From positions 124,001 through 188,000 of the forward strand of contig JASLYX010000002.1 in NCBI GenBank assembly GCA_030739585.1: a stretch of 64,000 nucleotides of DNA, in the 5' to 3' direction. A program made the position numbers and the translations under genes. This DNA is from Candidatus Bathyarchaeota archaeon (GTDB lineage Archaea; Thermoproteota; Bathyarchaeia; TCS64). The notes beneath the pieces were generated by a model. That model searched no databases. It was not told where the DNA came from and worked only from the letters and a program-made list of their open reading frames with translations. Shown here piece after piece: positions 1 through 7,395 of this stretch (position 1 is the stretch's first letter; each line of letters starts with the position of its first letter).

Positions 1-695
1 TCCTGGATCACCTGAAGACCATCACAGGGTTAGACCTTGTGCTGGCTGAGAACTTTGTTGAGAAGACGATGTTCATGACTGACTTCTTATATTACTTAGA
101 CGCGTTAGCAGCCCTTTCAGTAGACTTAGTGAAGATCTGTGGCGATCTGATACTTCTAAGCTCGGGGCCTCGAACTGGCCTTGGGGAAATAACTCTGCCC
201 GAGGTAGAGCCAGGATCCAGCATCATGCCGGGGAAGGTGAATCCCAGCATTCTCGAGTCCGTCAGTATGGTCTGCCTCCAGGTCAGGGGTGCAAGGGCGA
301 CCGTGGAGGACGCCGCTAAATTAGGAGCGCTCAACCTCAACGTTTTTACCCCTGTCATCGCATTCAACACGTTCACCTCTGCAAGGTGGCTCACCAACGC
401 GATTCACATCCTTACGGAGAGATGCGTTTCGGGAATTGAGGTCAATCTAGTTGCAACAAACTACTACTTTGACTATTCTAATGCTATAGCCACCCTTCTC
501 AACCCAGTTATAGGTTACGAAGCAGCCGGTGAACTCGCCAAAGAGGCCCTAGAGAAGGGCGCTAAGATCAGGGACCTCATCATAGAGAAAGGAATACTAA
601 CTCAGGGAGAGATAGACGAGCTCATCGAGCACTCCGGTGAGCCCAATCTCCATATCTCCAGGCGGATCACTGAGGAGAGGCGACGTAAGGGCTAA
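1..695 (+). CDS. Fumarase/aspartase superfamily enzyme, 3' part (5' end outside window)
   Basis: The gene is already open at the left edge, with codons in frame from base 3, so only about the last 230 residues are present. The superfamily signature GSSIMPGKVNP lies near residue 80 of the visible part; in class II fumarases and aspartases this loop carries the catalytic Ser. The stretch before it (TGLDLVLAENFVEKTM) resembles the central helical core, and the C-terminal part (NPVIGYEAAGELAKEALEKG) matches the small C-terminal domain of fumarase C and AspA. The reaction is fumarate hydration or aspartate deamination; the residues separating the two are mostly in the missing N-terminal half, so no symbol is given. 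It ends at a TAA, and an unassigned gap of about 600 bp follows. Confidence 0.85.
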   Translation, partial: LDHLKTITGLDLVLAENFVEKTMFMTDFLYYLDALAALSVDLVKICGDLILLSSGPRTGLGEITLPEVEPGSSIMPGKVNPSILESVSMVCLQVRGARATVEDAAKLGALNLNVFTPVIAFNTFTSARWLTNAIHILTERCVSGIEVNLVATNYYFDYSNAIATLLNPVIGYEAAGELAKEALEKGAKIRDLIIEKGILTQGEIDELIEHSGEPNLHISRRITEERRRKG

Positions 696-1308
696 CCCAG
701 GTTAACGGTATGGTCTCTTTACTGACCAAGTCTTTGACATCACCCCCGACCTCAGGCTTGTGAAATCGCGTACGTGAAACGTGCCCTGAAAATGATCCAG
801 AGTGGGTCATGGCATCCAAAAAGTCATAGTTAGCAGCCCCCGCGTGCGATAGAAGGCAATTTCCAATAAGGTCAATGTATGACCTTTTGCTAGACATTAC
901 CACGCCAGAAAACGGAGAGTTATGGGGCTCGCCGACGAGTTGAAGAGGCTCACCTTCGACTTGTTAAGTAACTTCCCGGAGAGCTACATGGGGTTTGACT
1001 AGGCGGGATACCTTTGGGGTCTCTATTACTATATCAAATTCCGTAGATAACCGTAGATAACAATCTACCTCAATATTGAAAAGTCATAAGGTGAGATTTT
1101 TAATTGTGAAAAGATCCCAGAGAAGGGGCGCTGCTTCCTCTGCCCGAATTCTCAAGGGGCCTAAGGACAGAGTACCAGCGCGTCAAGGAAATAGGGGTCG
1201 AGGGGGATCTTAAGAAGGAACCGGAGAGGGCAAAGACAGGGACCTTATTGCACTCCATAATGAAATATTGAAAAACGGGGTGGCACCTCTTTATTCAATA
1301 AAACCGTT
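696..1308. other. Intergenic stretch with possible gene remnants
   Basis: No convincing gene. At 922-1002 there is a 26-codon plus-strand frame (MGLADELKRLTFDLLSNF...) with GGAGAG a few bases before its ATG. It reads like protein but is far shorter than any family I recognise, so it may be a remnant. A 10-bp unit CCGTAGATAA is repeated back to back near 1042-1061. Near 1271-1300 the words AAACGGGGT and TTTATTCA recall the tandem repeats upstream of ilvB. The 1100-1260 part is purine-rich and could be further degraded coding sequence. Confidence 0.4.
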
Positions 1309-2469
1309 CTACCTCAGGTTGGAGAGGGCGCCTTCAAGTCTATCAAAGGCCTCATTGATGACGGCTTCGCTGGTCGCCATGCAGAGCCTAAGATGCCCCT
1401 CCCCCTGGGCGCCGAACTCAGAGCCCGACGTGAAGGCAATTTTTCCTACCTCAAGCATGTACTTTTGTAGTTCATCACTGACGATATCGTAGTCAAACTT
1501 TGGGAACATTAAGTATGTACCCTCCAACTTGGGGTAGGTGACTCCGGGTAACTCGTCCAGCCTCTTGTAGCAGATTTCCCTGATCTTCTCCAGATGGGTT
1601 ATGATGTCCCTACGCCACCAGTCAAGACGGTGGTCCAGCATCACCGGAGCAGCGGCCTTCGCCATATTGTTGGTGGTCCGGGTGATATCAGCCGAAATCC
1701 TCTTGAGGTTCGCCATCATCCCCTCGTCGGTGGCGCAGGTATACCCCATCCGGATCCCTGCGACCCCAAAGGTCTTAGAGAATCCCCAGGTGGTCATGGT
1801 GAGCCTCTCTATCTCTGGGCTTAGGCTGGCTAGGGAAATATGCTTCCTGCCATCGAAGATTATGTCTTCCCAGAGCTCGTCGCTCATCACCGTGATCTCG
1901 CTGTCTACTGCAATATCCGCTATGGCCTTGAGCTCTTTCTCAGTCATTACTCTCCCCGTGGGGTTGTGGGGGTTGCAGACAAAGATGAGTTTCGTTTTGG
2001 CTGTCACCAGCTCTTTAAGAACCTCTTCATCAAAATTGTATCCATCTTCCATATTGAGGTTCCAGCGGATGGGAATTGTACCCGTGACCTCTTGGGCCGA
2101 GTAGAAGTGAAAGTACATAGGATCGGTGGCTATCACCTCGTCCCCTGTTTTGCACGCGTGGTTTACTGCGAGCCACATCGCTGGGATGACCCCTTGGGTG
2201 ATGAGGATGTCCTCCCCGCTCGCATCGAGGCTGTTCCTCCTGGTCACCTTTTCTGCCATCGCCGCCATGGTGGGCTCGTTGAATCCGTAAAATAGATCCT
2301 CGTCGTGGATGCAGTTGAGGAGGGCCTTCTTTATTTCCATCGCGACGGGGAAGTCAGGGTCTGCTATCCATAGTGGTATCACATCTGGGGTGTGTGTGTG
2401 CCATTTCCTGCCCGGGGCCTCGAGCATCCCCTCTATGGTTGCAAAGTTGAAAATATCTCCTGTAAACAT
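1309..2469 (-). CDS. MalY/PatB-like PLP-dependent aminotransferase or C-S lyase
   Basis: A 386-residue fold-type I PLP enzyme of aminotransferase class I/II, close to the MalY/PatB branch. Visible motifs are IPLWIADPDFPV near the N-terminus (the WxADMDF-like motif of the MalY group), NPHNPTGR near residue 166, SDELWEDI near 196 (the Asp that contacts the PLP ring nitrogen) and the Schiff-base lysine in WGFSKTFGVAGIRMGY, Lys232. The length is normal for the family. MalY-group members are cystathionine beta-lyases or aminotransferases, and sequence alone does not decide. ATG start. It is on the same strand as the CoA and threonine synthase genes, but 363 bp separates it from pantoate kinase, so a shared transcript is uncertain. 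Confidence 0.85.
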   Translation of the reverse strand: MFTGDIFNFATIEGMLEAPGRKWHTHTPDVIPLWIADPDFPVAMEIKKALLNCIHDEDLFYGFNEPTMAAMAEKVTRRNSLDASGEDILITQGVIPAMWLAVNHACKTGDEVIATDPMYFHFYSAQEVTGTIPIRWNLNMEDGYNFDEEVLKELVTAKTKLIFVCNPHNPTGRVMTEKELKAIADIAVDSEITVMSDELWEDIIFDGRKHISLASLSPEIERLTMTTWGFSKTFGVAGIRMGYTCATDEGMMANLKRISADITRTTNNMAKAAAPVMLDHRLDWWRRDIITHLEKIREICYKRLDELPGVTYPKLEGTYLMFPKFDYDIVSDELQKYMLEVGKIAFTSGSEFGAQGEGHLRLCMATSEAVINEAFDRLEGALSNLR

Positions 2470-2832
2470 GCTTTCTCACTCGTTGGGGAAAGGGGACCTC
2501 CAGGTTTAATAATCGTTTTGGATTTTGCACAGGTAATCCCAAATCCCTGAAATTTAATCCTACACCGTTTCGACGGGATCTGGATCTCCCAGATGCTCAA
2601 GGACTGGGAGGCTAAGAACACCGAGGACTATGAGGCGCGTGCGTTTTGCATGATAACCTTCATGGCTCTATAAAGGAAAGGTGGACCCCCCAGAGCGTCC
2701 TAAAGACGATGTTTAAGGAAATTTCCTCACAATCGAGATGAATGTTTAAATGAACCCCAAGGCGCTCACAACATAGTCGAGGTCATCTTCACAAAACTTC
2801 TAGATGTTCCCTGCTTATAGCTGATCCGACAT
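2470..2832. other. Intergenic stretch with a 41-codon coding-like fragment
   Basis: The plus-strand frame 2551-2673 is open for about 41 codons and ends in TAA. Its only ATG is at 2593, giving MLKDWEAKNTEDYEARAF and a few more residues. The composition is protein-like, but there is no clear ribosome-binding site and no family I know, so I read it as a possible remnant and not a gene. The rest is AT-rich and probably holds the promoter of the minus-strand aminotransferase (near 2490-2520) and the end of the CoA gene group. Confidence 0.35.
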
Positions 2833-3738
2833 CTACAGTAAACGGGCGCCGTGTTCATCAATGGATATGGGTTGAACTTCCCTGTTCGAAGAGATTCTAC
2901 GATAAAATTCTTCAACCCTTTCTGCCTTGTCTTTTTCAACTAAGGAGAATACCGCCTCCCCAAACATGGCCATAGCACATGGTACACTTGCTTTGTCAGC
3001 TGCGTTGAGGATGCCCTGGAGTTGTGGTGTTGTAATGCCAACATAGTCCGTGAACTTTCGAGATAGCTCCATAAACCGTGAAGCGCTAAGATCTTCCTTG
3101 ATTTCATCAACAAAATTTCCACCCAGATCGTTTATCCTCCTTCTAAGAGCTGGGTTGGAGAGGGCTTTACTAGTAGAGATGGCCCCGAAGTGGATATAGA
3201 AGGCAACTAGTTCATCGCTCCTTCCATATTTTATAGACTCCCCAATCCCCGGGGCACCGGGCCTGTGTAATACACCAAATCCCCCCTGAGTCGCGGCAAA
3301 CACGGATCCCAGCCCAGTCCTACACTCTATCTCGGCGAGATGGGCGATCCTAGAGACATCAATATCTGAAAGGCCCAGCTCCAGGGCCTCGTTCATGGCC
3401 ATAGTGATGGTCAACGCTCCGCCTCCGCTGGAGCTGAAGCCTGCCCCAATCGGTGTTTCGATGTCATGAGTTACCTCGACCCTCTGATGCTCCTCTTCCA
3501 TTTCGAGCATTCGTCTGACCGCGTTTTCTGAGACTATTGCTTCTCCCGTAACTCTGCCGTTTATGATGATTTTGATAGCCTCTCGCTTTGAGGGCTCTAC
3601 TTGTACTTTCGTCTGGGTCCCAATCTCTACAGAGAATCCTGCGCCACGGGAGCCCTTCCTCAAGGGGTCTTTTGATTCATCGCATATTTGGAAGAACCCC
3701 GTGATGTGTCCGGGGGCGAAGGCTGAGGCTTTCTTCAA
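2833..3738 (-). CDS. Pantoate kinase (PoK), GHMP kinase family
   Basis: A 301-residue GHMP kinase that phosphorylates pantoate to 4-phosphopantoate, the first of two steps that replace bacterial PanC/PanK in archaeal CoA synthesis. The N-terminal signature AFAPGHITGFFQI is typical of archaeal pantoate kinases. The GHMP phosphate loop is PIGAGFSSSGGGAL at about residues 96-109. The C-terminal part (AMFGEAVFSL) matches the family's last conserved strand. The start is TTG (TTG AAG AAA GCC), placing the AFAPGH motif at the expected distance from the N-terminus. PanB lies 50 bp upstream and phosphopantoate-beta-alanine ligase just before that on the same strand, which supports the assignment strongly. 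Confidence 0.9.
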   Translation of the reverse strand: MKKASAFAPGHITGFFQICDESKDPLRKGSRGAGFSVEIGTQTKVQVEPSKREAIKIIINGRVTGEAIVSENAVRRMLEMEEEHQRVEVTHDIETPIGAGFSSSGGGALTITMAMNEALELGLSDIDVSRIAHLAEIECRTGLGSVFAATQGGFGVLHRPGAPGIGESIKYGRSDELVAFYIHFGAISTSKALSNPALRRRINDLGGNFVDEIKEDLSASRFMELSRKFTDYVGITTPQLQGILNAADKASVPCAMAMFGEAVFSLVEKDKAERVEEFYRRISSNREVQPISIDEHGARLL

Positions 3739-3788
3739 CTCAATCGATTATGTGCCCCTGAGTTTATGTGATAAGTGTTGCGCTGAGG

Positions 3789-4556
3789 TCAGTGGAATGA
3801 GTGCCTGTCTTCGGGGAACCTCCCCGTTTTCACGTCCTCAATATAACTTTTCACAGCCTTTCCGATAAGGTTGTTGAGGTCGAGATAGGCATTCGCGTGC
3901 CTAGGGCAGTAGCCATCATCCATCCCGAGCATATCGTTCATAACAAGGACTTGACCATCACAGTGGACTCCCGCCCCGATCCCAATGGTGGACGTAGCAA
4001 CAGCCCCAGTGATCCGTCTCGCAAGATCCAAGGGGATACACTCTAACACTAGGGAGAACACCCCAAGCGAGTCCAAAACTTTTGCATCTGCGAGGATCTG
4101 TTCAGCATCGCGGCTTCTCTTTCCTCTAACCTTCATGCTTTTAGCCGTTTGAGGGAGTAGCCCGAGGTGCCCCTGCACAGGGATACCTGCTTCAATGATT
4201 GCCCTTATGATTTCCGGTTTGTTTCCCTCGAGTTTGACTGCATGGGCTCCGGCCTCCACCAGTCGCTTAGAGTTGGCGAGGGCGTCCTCAACAGTGTCGA
4301 AACTGTGGATGGGCAGGTCTCCTATAACGATAGCTGATTTGACACCTCTGGCAACGGCTTGGGTATGCCGTATCATGTCCATCATCGTCACTTTTTTGGT
4401 GTCATGATATCCTAGGACCACCATTCCGAGGCTGTCCCCCACGAGGATCATATCGATACCCATATCATCGATTATTTTAGCCGTCTGATAATCGTAAGCT
4501 GTTAGGACAGTTATCTTTCTTACGCCTTTGAGGCGCTTCACTTCCTCAACATTCAT
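3789..4556 (-). CDS. panB: 3-methyl-2-oxobutanoate hydroxymethyltransferase
   Basis: Transfers a hydroxymethyl group from methylene-tetrahydropterin to 2-oxoisovalerate to give ketopantoate. At 255 residues it is normal to slightly short for the family. The TIM-barrel motifs are all present: LTAYDYQTA near the N-terminus, VGDSLGMVVLGY (metal-binding Asp), HAVKLEG, GIPVQGHLGLLPQ, LVLECIP with the catalytic Glu, and IGIGAGVHCDGQVLV. The ATG is preceded by a strong AGGAGG ribosome-binding site at about 4562-4569. Its substrate 2-oxoisovalerate is also the IlvBNC pathway intermediate, and those genes lie a few kilobases away. Confidence 0.95.
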   Translation of the reverse strand: MNVEEVKRLKGVRKITVLTAYDYQTAKIIDDMGIDMILVGDSLGMVVLGYHDTKKVTMMDMIRHTQAVARGVKSAIVIGDLPIHSFDTVEDALANSKRLVEAGAHAVKLEGNKPEIIRAIIEAGIPVQGHLGLLPQTAKSMKVRGKRSRDAEQILADAKVLDSLGVFSLVLECIPLDLARRITGAVATSTIGIGAGVHCDGQVLVMNDMLGMDDGYCPRHANAYLDLNNLIGKAVKSYIEDVKTGRFPEDRHSFH

Positions 4557-4643
4557 TTCACTTCCTCCTTAAACATGGAACTTTCTAGAAATGGCCTATA
4601 TACGACCAAGAAATCTTCATACTGAATGATCCCAGCCCTAGAA

Positions 4644-5456
4644 CTATTTCTGGATTACTTTAGATTCCGAGAGTTTTGCTAGCCTCTTGAGTATTGTTTT
4701 CAAAGCGTCCGAGAGAGCGTCCCTGTTGCTGTAAGCGTTTACAATCTCCCTCAGAGTCTCGGGGCTCTCTTTCTTCAGGTTCTTGGCCTCGGATACTAGC
4801 AGGGGCATCGCCCTTACAACGTTATCGACTATGGTCACGTCCGCAAACTGGGCCGTCCTAGATATTGGGTTCAGGTCCACCGTTACGACCTTCTTCCCCA
4901 TTCTGACTAATCCCTCTGTCCTGTCACCGTCCTCCAGAGGGACGAAGACCACGTCGGCTATATAGATCCCTCTAGGGTCCACGGTGCGACGGTCACTAAA
5001 GACCTCCTCCATCTTTGCGTTTGCCGATCCATCCACGCCTAGGATTCCTCTCGCGCCAGCCTCCTTGAGCTCCGCTTCGATGGCTTCCTCCCTTCCGGGG
5101 AGCCTATGAAAAAGATTTACTTCCAGCTTGGCGCCCGTTACATTAGAGAGGTCAACGAGCTCTCTGGCGCACAGAGCAGCCACGTTCCCGTTCACCGATA
5201 ACACCGGTTGATCTGCAAGGAGAAGCATTGCCACTGCGGCAGTTATAGATGTCTGCGCTGAAGATGTGGTCTTCTCCCCTAGGATATAGTCAAAAGCCTC
5301 CCCCCTGCCGTGGGCAATGAGCCCTGCAAGTGCTAGAACCTTGGTCTCGATGTGTCTTGTGAGTCTTTCCCTGATCCTGATGGACTCGGACCGAGGATGA
5401 CCATTTGATACGTGATTACCAACTTTCAACTTTATTCCCTTTTTGACTTGCGGCAT
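4644..5456 (-). CDS. 4-phosphopantoate--beta-alanine ligase (PPS)
   Basis: The second archaea-specific CoA enzyme: it condenses 4-phosphopantoate with beta-alanine using ATP. The protein is 270 residues and matches the family in HPRSESIRIRERL near the N-terminus, LIAHGRGEAFDYILGEKT, LSVNGNVAALCARELVDLS, VNLFHRLPGREEAIEA, VFVPLEDGDRTEGLVRMGK and VTVDLNPISRTAQ. These cover the nucleotide-binding and dimer regions of the Thermococcus enzyme family. The first ATG leaves about 18 residues before the conserved HPRSES motif, so a slightly later start is possible. It lies upstream of panB and pantoate kinase on the same strand with short gaps, so the three probably form one operon. Confidence 0.92.
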   Translation of the reverse strand: MPQVKKGIKLKVGNHVSNGHPRSESIRIRERLTRHIETKVLALAGLIAHGRGEAFDYILGEKTTSSAQTSITAAVAMLLLADQPVLSVNGNVAALCARELVDLSNVTGAKLEVNLFHRLPGREEAIEAELKEAGARGILGVDGSANAKMEEVFSDRRTVDPRGIYIADVVFVPLEDGDRTEGLVRMGKKVVTVDLNPISRTAQFADVTIVDNVVRAMPLLVSEAKNLKKESPETLREIVNAYSNRDALSDALKTILKRLAKLSESKVIQK

Positions 5457-5515
5457 CAGTGCTTCCGCCTTGAGTCCAGATAAAGATAGGCTTTAGGTAA
5501 AACGTCTGGATACCC

Positions 5516-6733
5516 CTATAGGTTTTTGTAGTCGATCTTTTCTCCAATATCGAAGACGGGTGCATCTATCTCAAAGAGGGTAGTGTATTTTATGCCGGAG
5601 CCTGTGTTGAACAGTACCACCTTCTCATCCTTGTCTACTTTTCCGTCGTCAATAAGATATTTGAGGGCTGCAAATGTGGCGGCCCCTTCGGGGCAGACGA
5701 AAAGCCCCTCCTCTTTAGCAATCTGTCCAATTCCGTCTATGATCTCGTCATCAGTCACAGCCAATGCTGATCCTCCACTCTCCCTAGCGGCATTAAGGAC
5801 CAGAAAGTCGCCGAGGGCGTGAGGCACCCGAAGACCAGTAGCGAGGGTCTCGGCATTCTGCCAGAACTCGGATTCCCCCTTCTCCTCTTCGAAGGCTTTA
5901 GGTATTGGGGCGCATCCAGACGCCTGGACTGAGACCATTTTTGGGCGCTCGCTCCCAATCCAACCCAGTTCTTCGAGCTCGTCAAAGACCTTCCACATCC
6001 CAATGATACCTGTGCCCCCACCCGTGGGATAGATGATAACATCTGGGAGGCTCCATTCAAACTGCTCGACCACCTCAATGCCCATTGTCTTCTTTCCCTC
6101 AACCCGATAGGGTTCCTTCAGCGTAGATAGAGGGAACCAACCCATATCGGGGATCCCATCAGCTACCATTTTACCGGCGTCAGTGATGAGCCCGTTTACT
6201 AGAAAAACCTTGGCACCTACGATCTGGCATTCGATCTTGTTGACATCGGGGGCGTCTACAGGCATGAAGACATAGCTCTCCATCCTAGCTCTGGCCCCGT
6301 AGGCTGCCATCGCTCCGGCGGCATTCCCTGCAGAAGGGAGGGCGATTTTCTCGATGCCTAGCTCTTTAGCCTTAGAGACTGCCATCGCTAGGCCCCTGGC
6401 CTTGAACGTCCCTGTGGGGATAATTCCCTCGTCCTTGATCCAAAGGTCAGGAAGCCTGATGGCCTTACCAAGGTGCTTCACCTGGGTAAGGGGGGTCCAG
6501 CCCTCGCCAAGGCTGACCTTATTGGCCTTGTTTTTCACCGGGAGGAGCTCCCAATACCTCCACATCGACGCTTCTCTACCTACGAGGTCGGCGGGGGAGA
6601 CGTCGCTCTTCAACGCCTCGAGGTCGTACCTCGCGAAGAGGGGCTTTCCACACTCAACGCAGACGGTCTGGACCTTGTTGATATCGTGCCAGTGGCCGCA
6701 TTTTGAACATTCTAGATGCGTGAAATAGCTCAT
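5516..6733 (-). CDS. thrC: Threonine synthase
   Basis: A PLP enzyme converting O-phosphohomoserine to threonine; 405 residues. An N-terminal zinc-ribbon with Cys9, Cys12, Cys25 and Cys28 is typical of the class I archaeal and plant-like branch. LGEGWTPL (residues 75-82) precedes the catalytic lysine in PTGTFKARG, Lys111. The phosphate-binding SAGNAAGAMAAYGARA, the glycine loop PTGGGTGIIGMWK and the C-terminal LFNTGSGIKY are all intact. ATG start. It is transcribed with the CoA genes, 60 bp upstream of PPS. The product threonine would feed isoleucine synthesis if a threonine deaminase exists elsewhere. Confidence 0.93.
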   Translation of the reverse strand: MSYFTHLECSKCGHWHDINKVQTVCVECGKPLFARYDLEALKSDVSPADLVGREASMWRYWELLPVKNKANKVSLGEGWTPLTQVKHLGKAIRLPDLWIKDEGIIPTGTFKARGLAMAVSKAKELGIEKIALPSAGNAAGAMAAYGARARMESYVFMPVDAPDVNKIECQIVGAKVFLVNGLITDAGKMVADGIPDMGWFPLSTLKEPYRVEGKKTMGIEVVEQFEWSLPDVIIYPTGGGTGIIGMWKVFDELEELGWIGSERPKMVSVQASGCAPIPKAFEEEKGESEFWQNAETLATGLRVPHALGDFLVLNAARESGGSALAVTDDEIIDGIGQIAKEEGLFVCPEGAATFAALKYLIDDGKVDKDEKVVLFNTGSGIKYTTLFEIDAPVFDIGEKIDYKNL

Positions 6734-6830
6734 TTTGAACGGTTTTAATTATGATCACAGTTGTGCTTAAACCTTGATATGGGATCGGTTTTTGGAAAGT
6801 TTTTTTAGGCATTCTCTTGTATTCACCAAC

Positions 6831-7088
6831 ATGCCGAAAAGTTTGAAGAATGTAGGGGAGGTCATCCACTATTTCACTCGAATCGGTGTCGCTGTAGTGG
6901 ACCTATCAGGATCACTCAAGTTGGGGGATAGGATCGCGATTAAGGGGATGACTACTAACTATGAGATGACGGTCACCTCGATGCAGGTCAAGGGGGCCGA
7001 CATTGAGGAGGCGGGGGCGGGGGACGACGTCGGGATGAAGGTTGATGACAGGGTCCGGCAGGGGGACCTCGTTTATAGACTTGGGTAG
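6831..7088 (+). CDS. Small translation-factor beta-barrel protein (EF-Tu domain 2-like)
   Basis: An 85-residue protein that looks like a free-standing domain 2 of translational GTPases. The pattern GEVIHYFTRIGVAVVDLSGSLKLGDRI followed further on by a D-x-V-x-x-GDLVYRLG ending is the usual beta-barrel layout (stated here in segments: GEVIHYF, VAVVDLSGSLKLGDRI, VKGADIEEAGAGDDVGMK, RQGDLVYRL). Similar small proteins are annotated in many archaea as elongation-factor-like or as relatives of a U32 peptidase C-terminal domain; their role is unknown. I chose the ATG at 6831 because the conserved part begins within ten residues of it. It is divergent from threonine synthase. Confidence 0.75.
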   Translation: MPKSLKNVGEVIHYFTRIGVAVVDLSGSLKLGDRIAIKGMTTNYEMTVTSMQVKGADIEEAGAGDDVGMKVDDRVRQGDLVYRLG

Positions 7089-7160
7089 TGTCTGCTTGGA
7101 CGTGCAGTAATCTTTTTATGCCCGTCATCCGTTGCCCTTATCCACTGGCTTATCGGAGAG

Positions 7161-7295
7161 GTTGAAATGGGGTTTCACATTCTCAAGTTCCCAAATAATG
7201 GATGGACGTAAATGGGGTATTGCTTTATTCAGCCTCCAACATTGGGGGAAATGTAAATGGGGTCTCGTTTTATTCAGCCCTAAGGCCCACCCGAA
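7161..7295 (+). repeat. Three-copy, 45-bp-period degenerate tandem repeat upstream of ilvB
   Basis: The word AAATGGGGT starts at 7165, 7210 and 7255, exactly 45 bp apart. The second and third units agree at 24 of 27 positions over 7208-7234 and 7253-7279, sharing GTAAATGGGGT and TTTATTCAGCC. The first unit is more diverged. The array stops about 10-15 bp before the probable BRE/TATA of the ilv operon, where archaeal activators of the Lrp type often bind. It does not overlap a convincing gene. Confidence 0.75.
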
Positions 7296-7310
7296 AAGAA
7301 ACTATACAAA
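7291..7310 (+). promoter_or_regulatory. Probable BRE/TATA promoter of the ilvBNC operon
   Basis: The A-rich CGAAAAGAAA followed by CTATACAAA at about 7292-7310 reads as a BRE plus TATA box. A transcript starting about 26 bases further on would have a leader of about 65 nt before the ilvB ATG at 7396, which has GGAGG at 7383-7387. The tandem repeats end immediately upstream. Confidence 0.5.
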
Positions 7311-7395
7311 ACGGCCTCGGAGCCGTGCGTAAAACTTGTAGGTAACGAAATGGAGATGCCAGTCCACTCTGGGGTAACTAAAAGGAGGAATCACA

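Noticed and set aside
7161-7295. CRISPR array
   Set aside because: Only three degenerate units with 45-bp period, no unique spacers of constant length between identical repeats, and no cas genes in the window.
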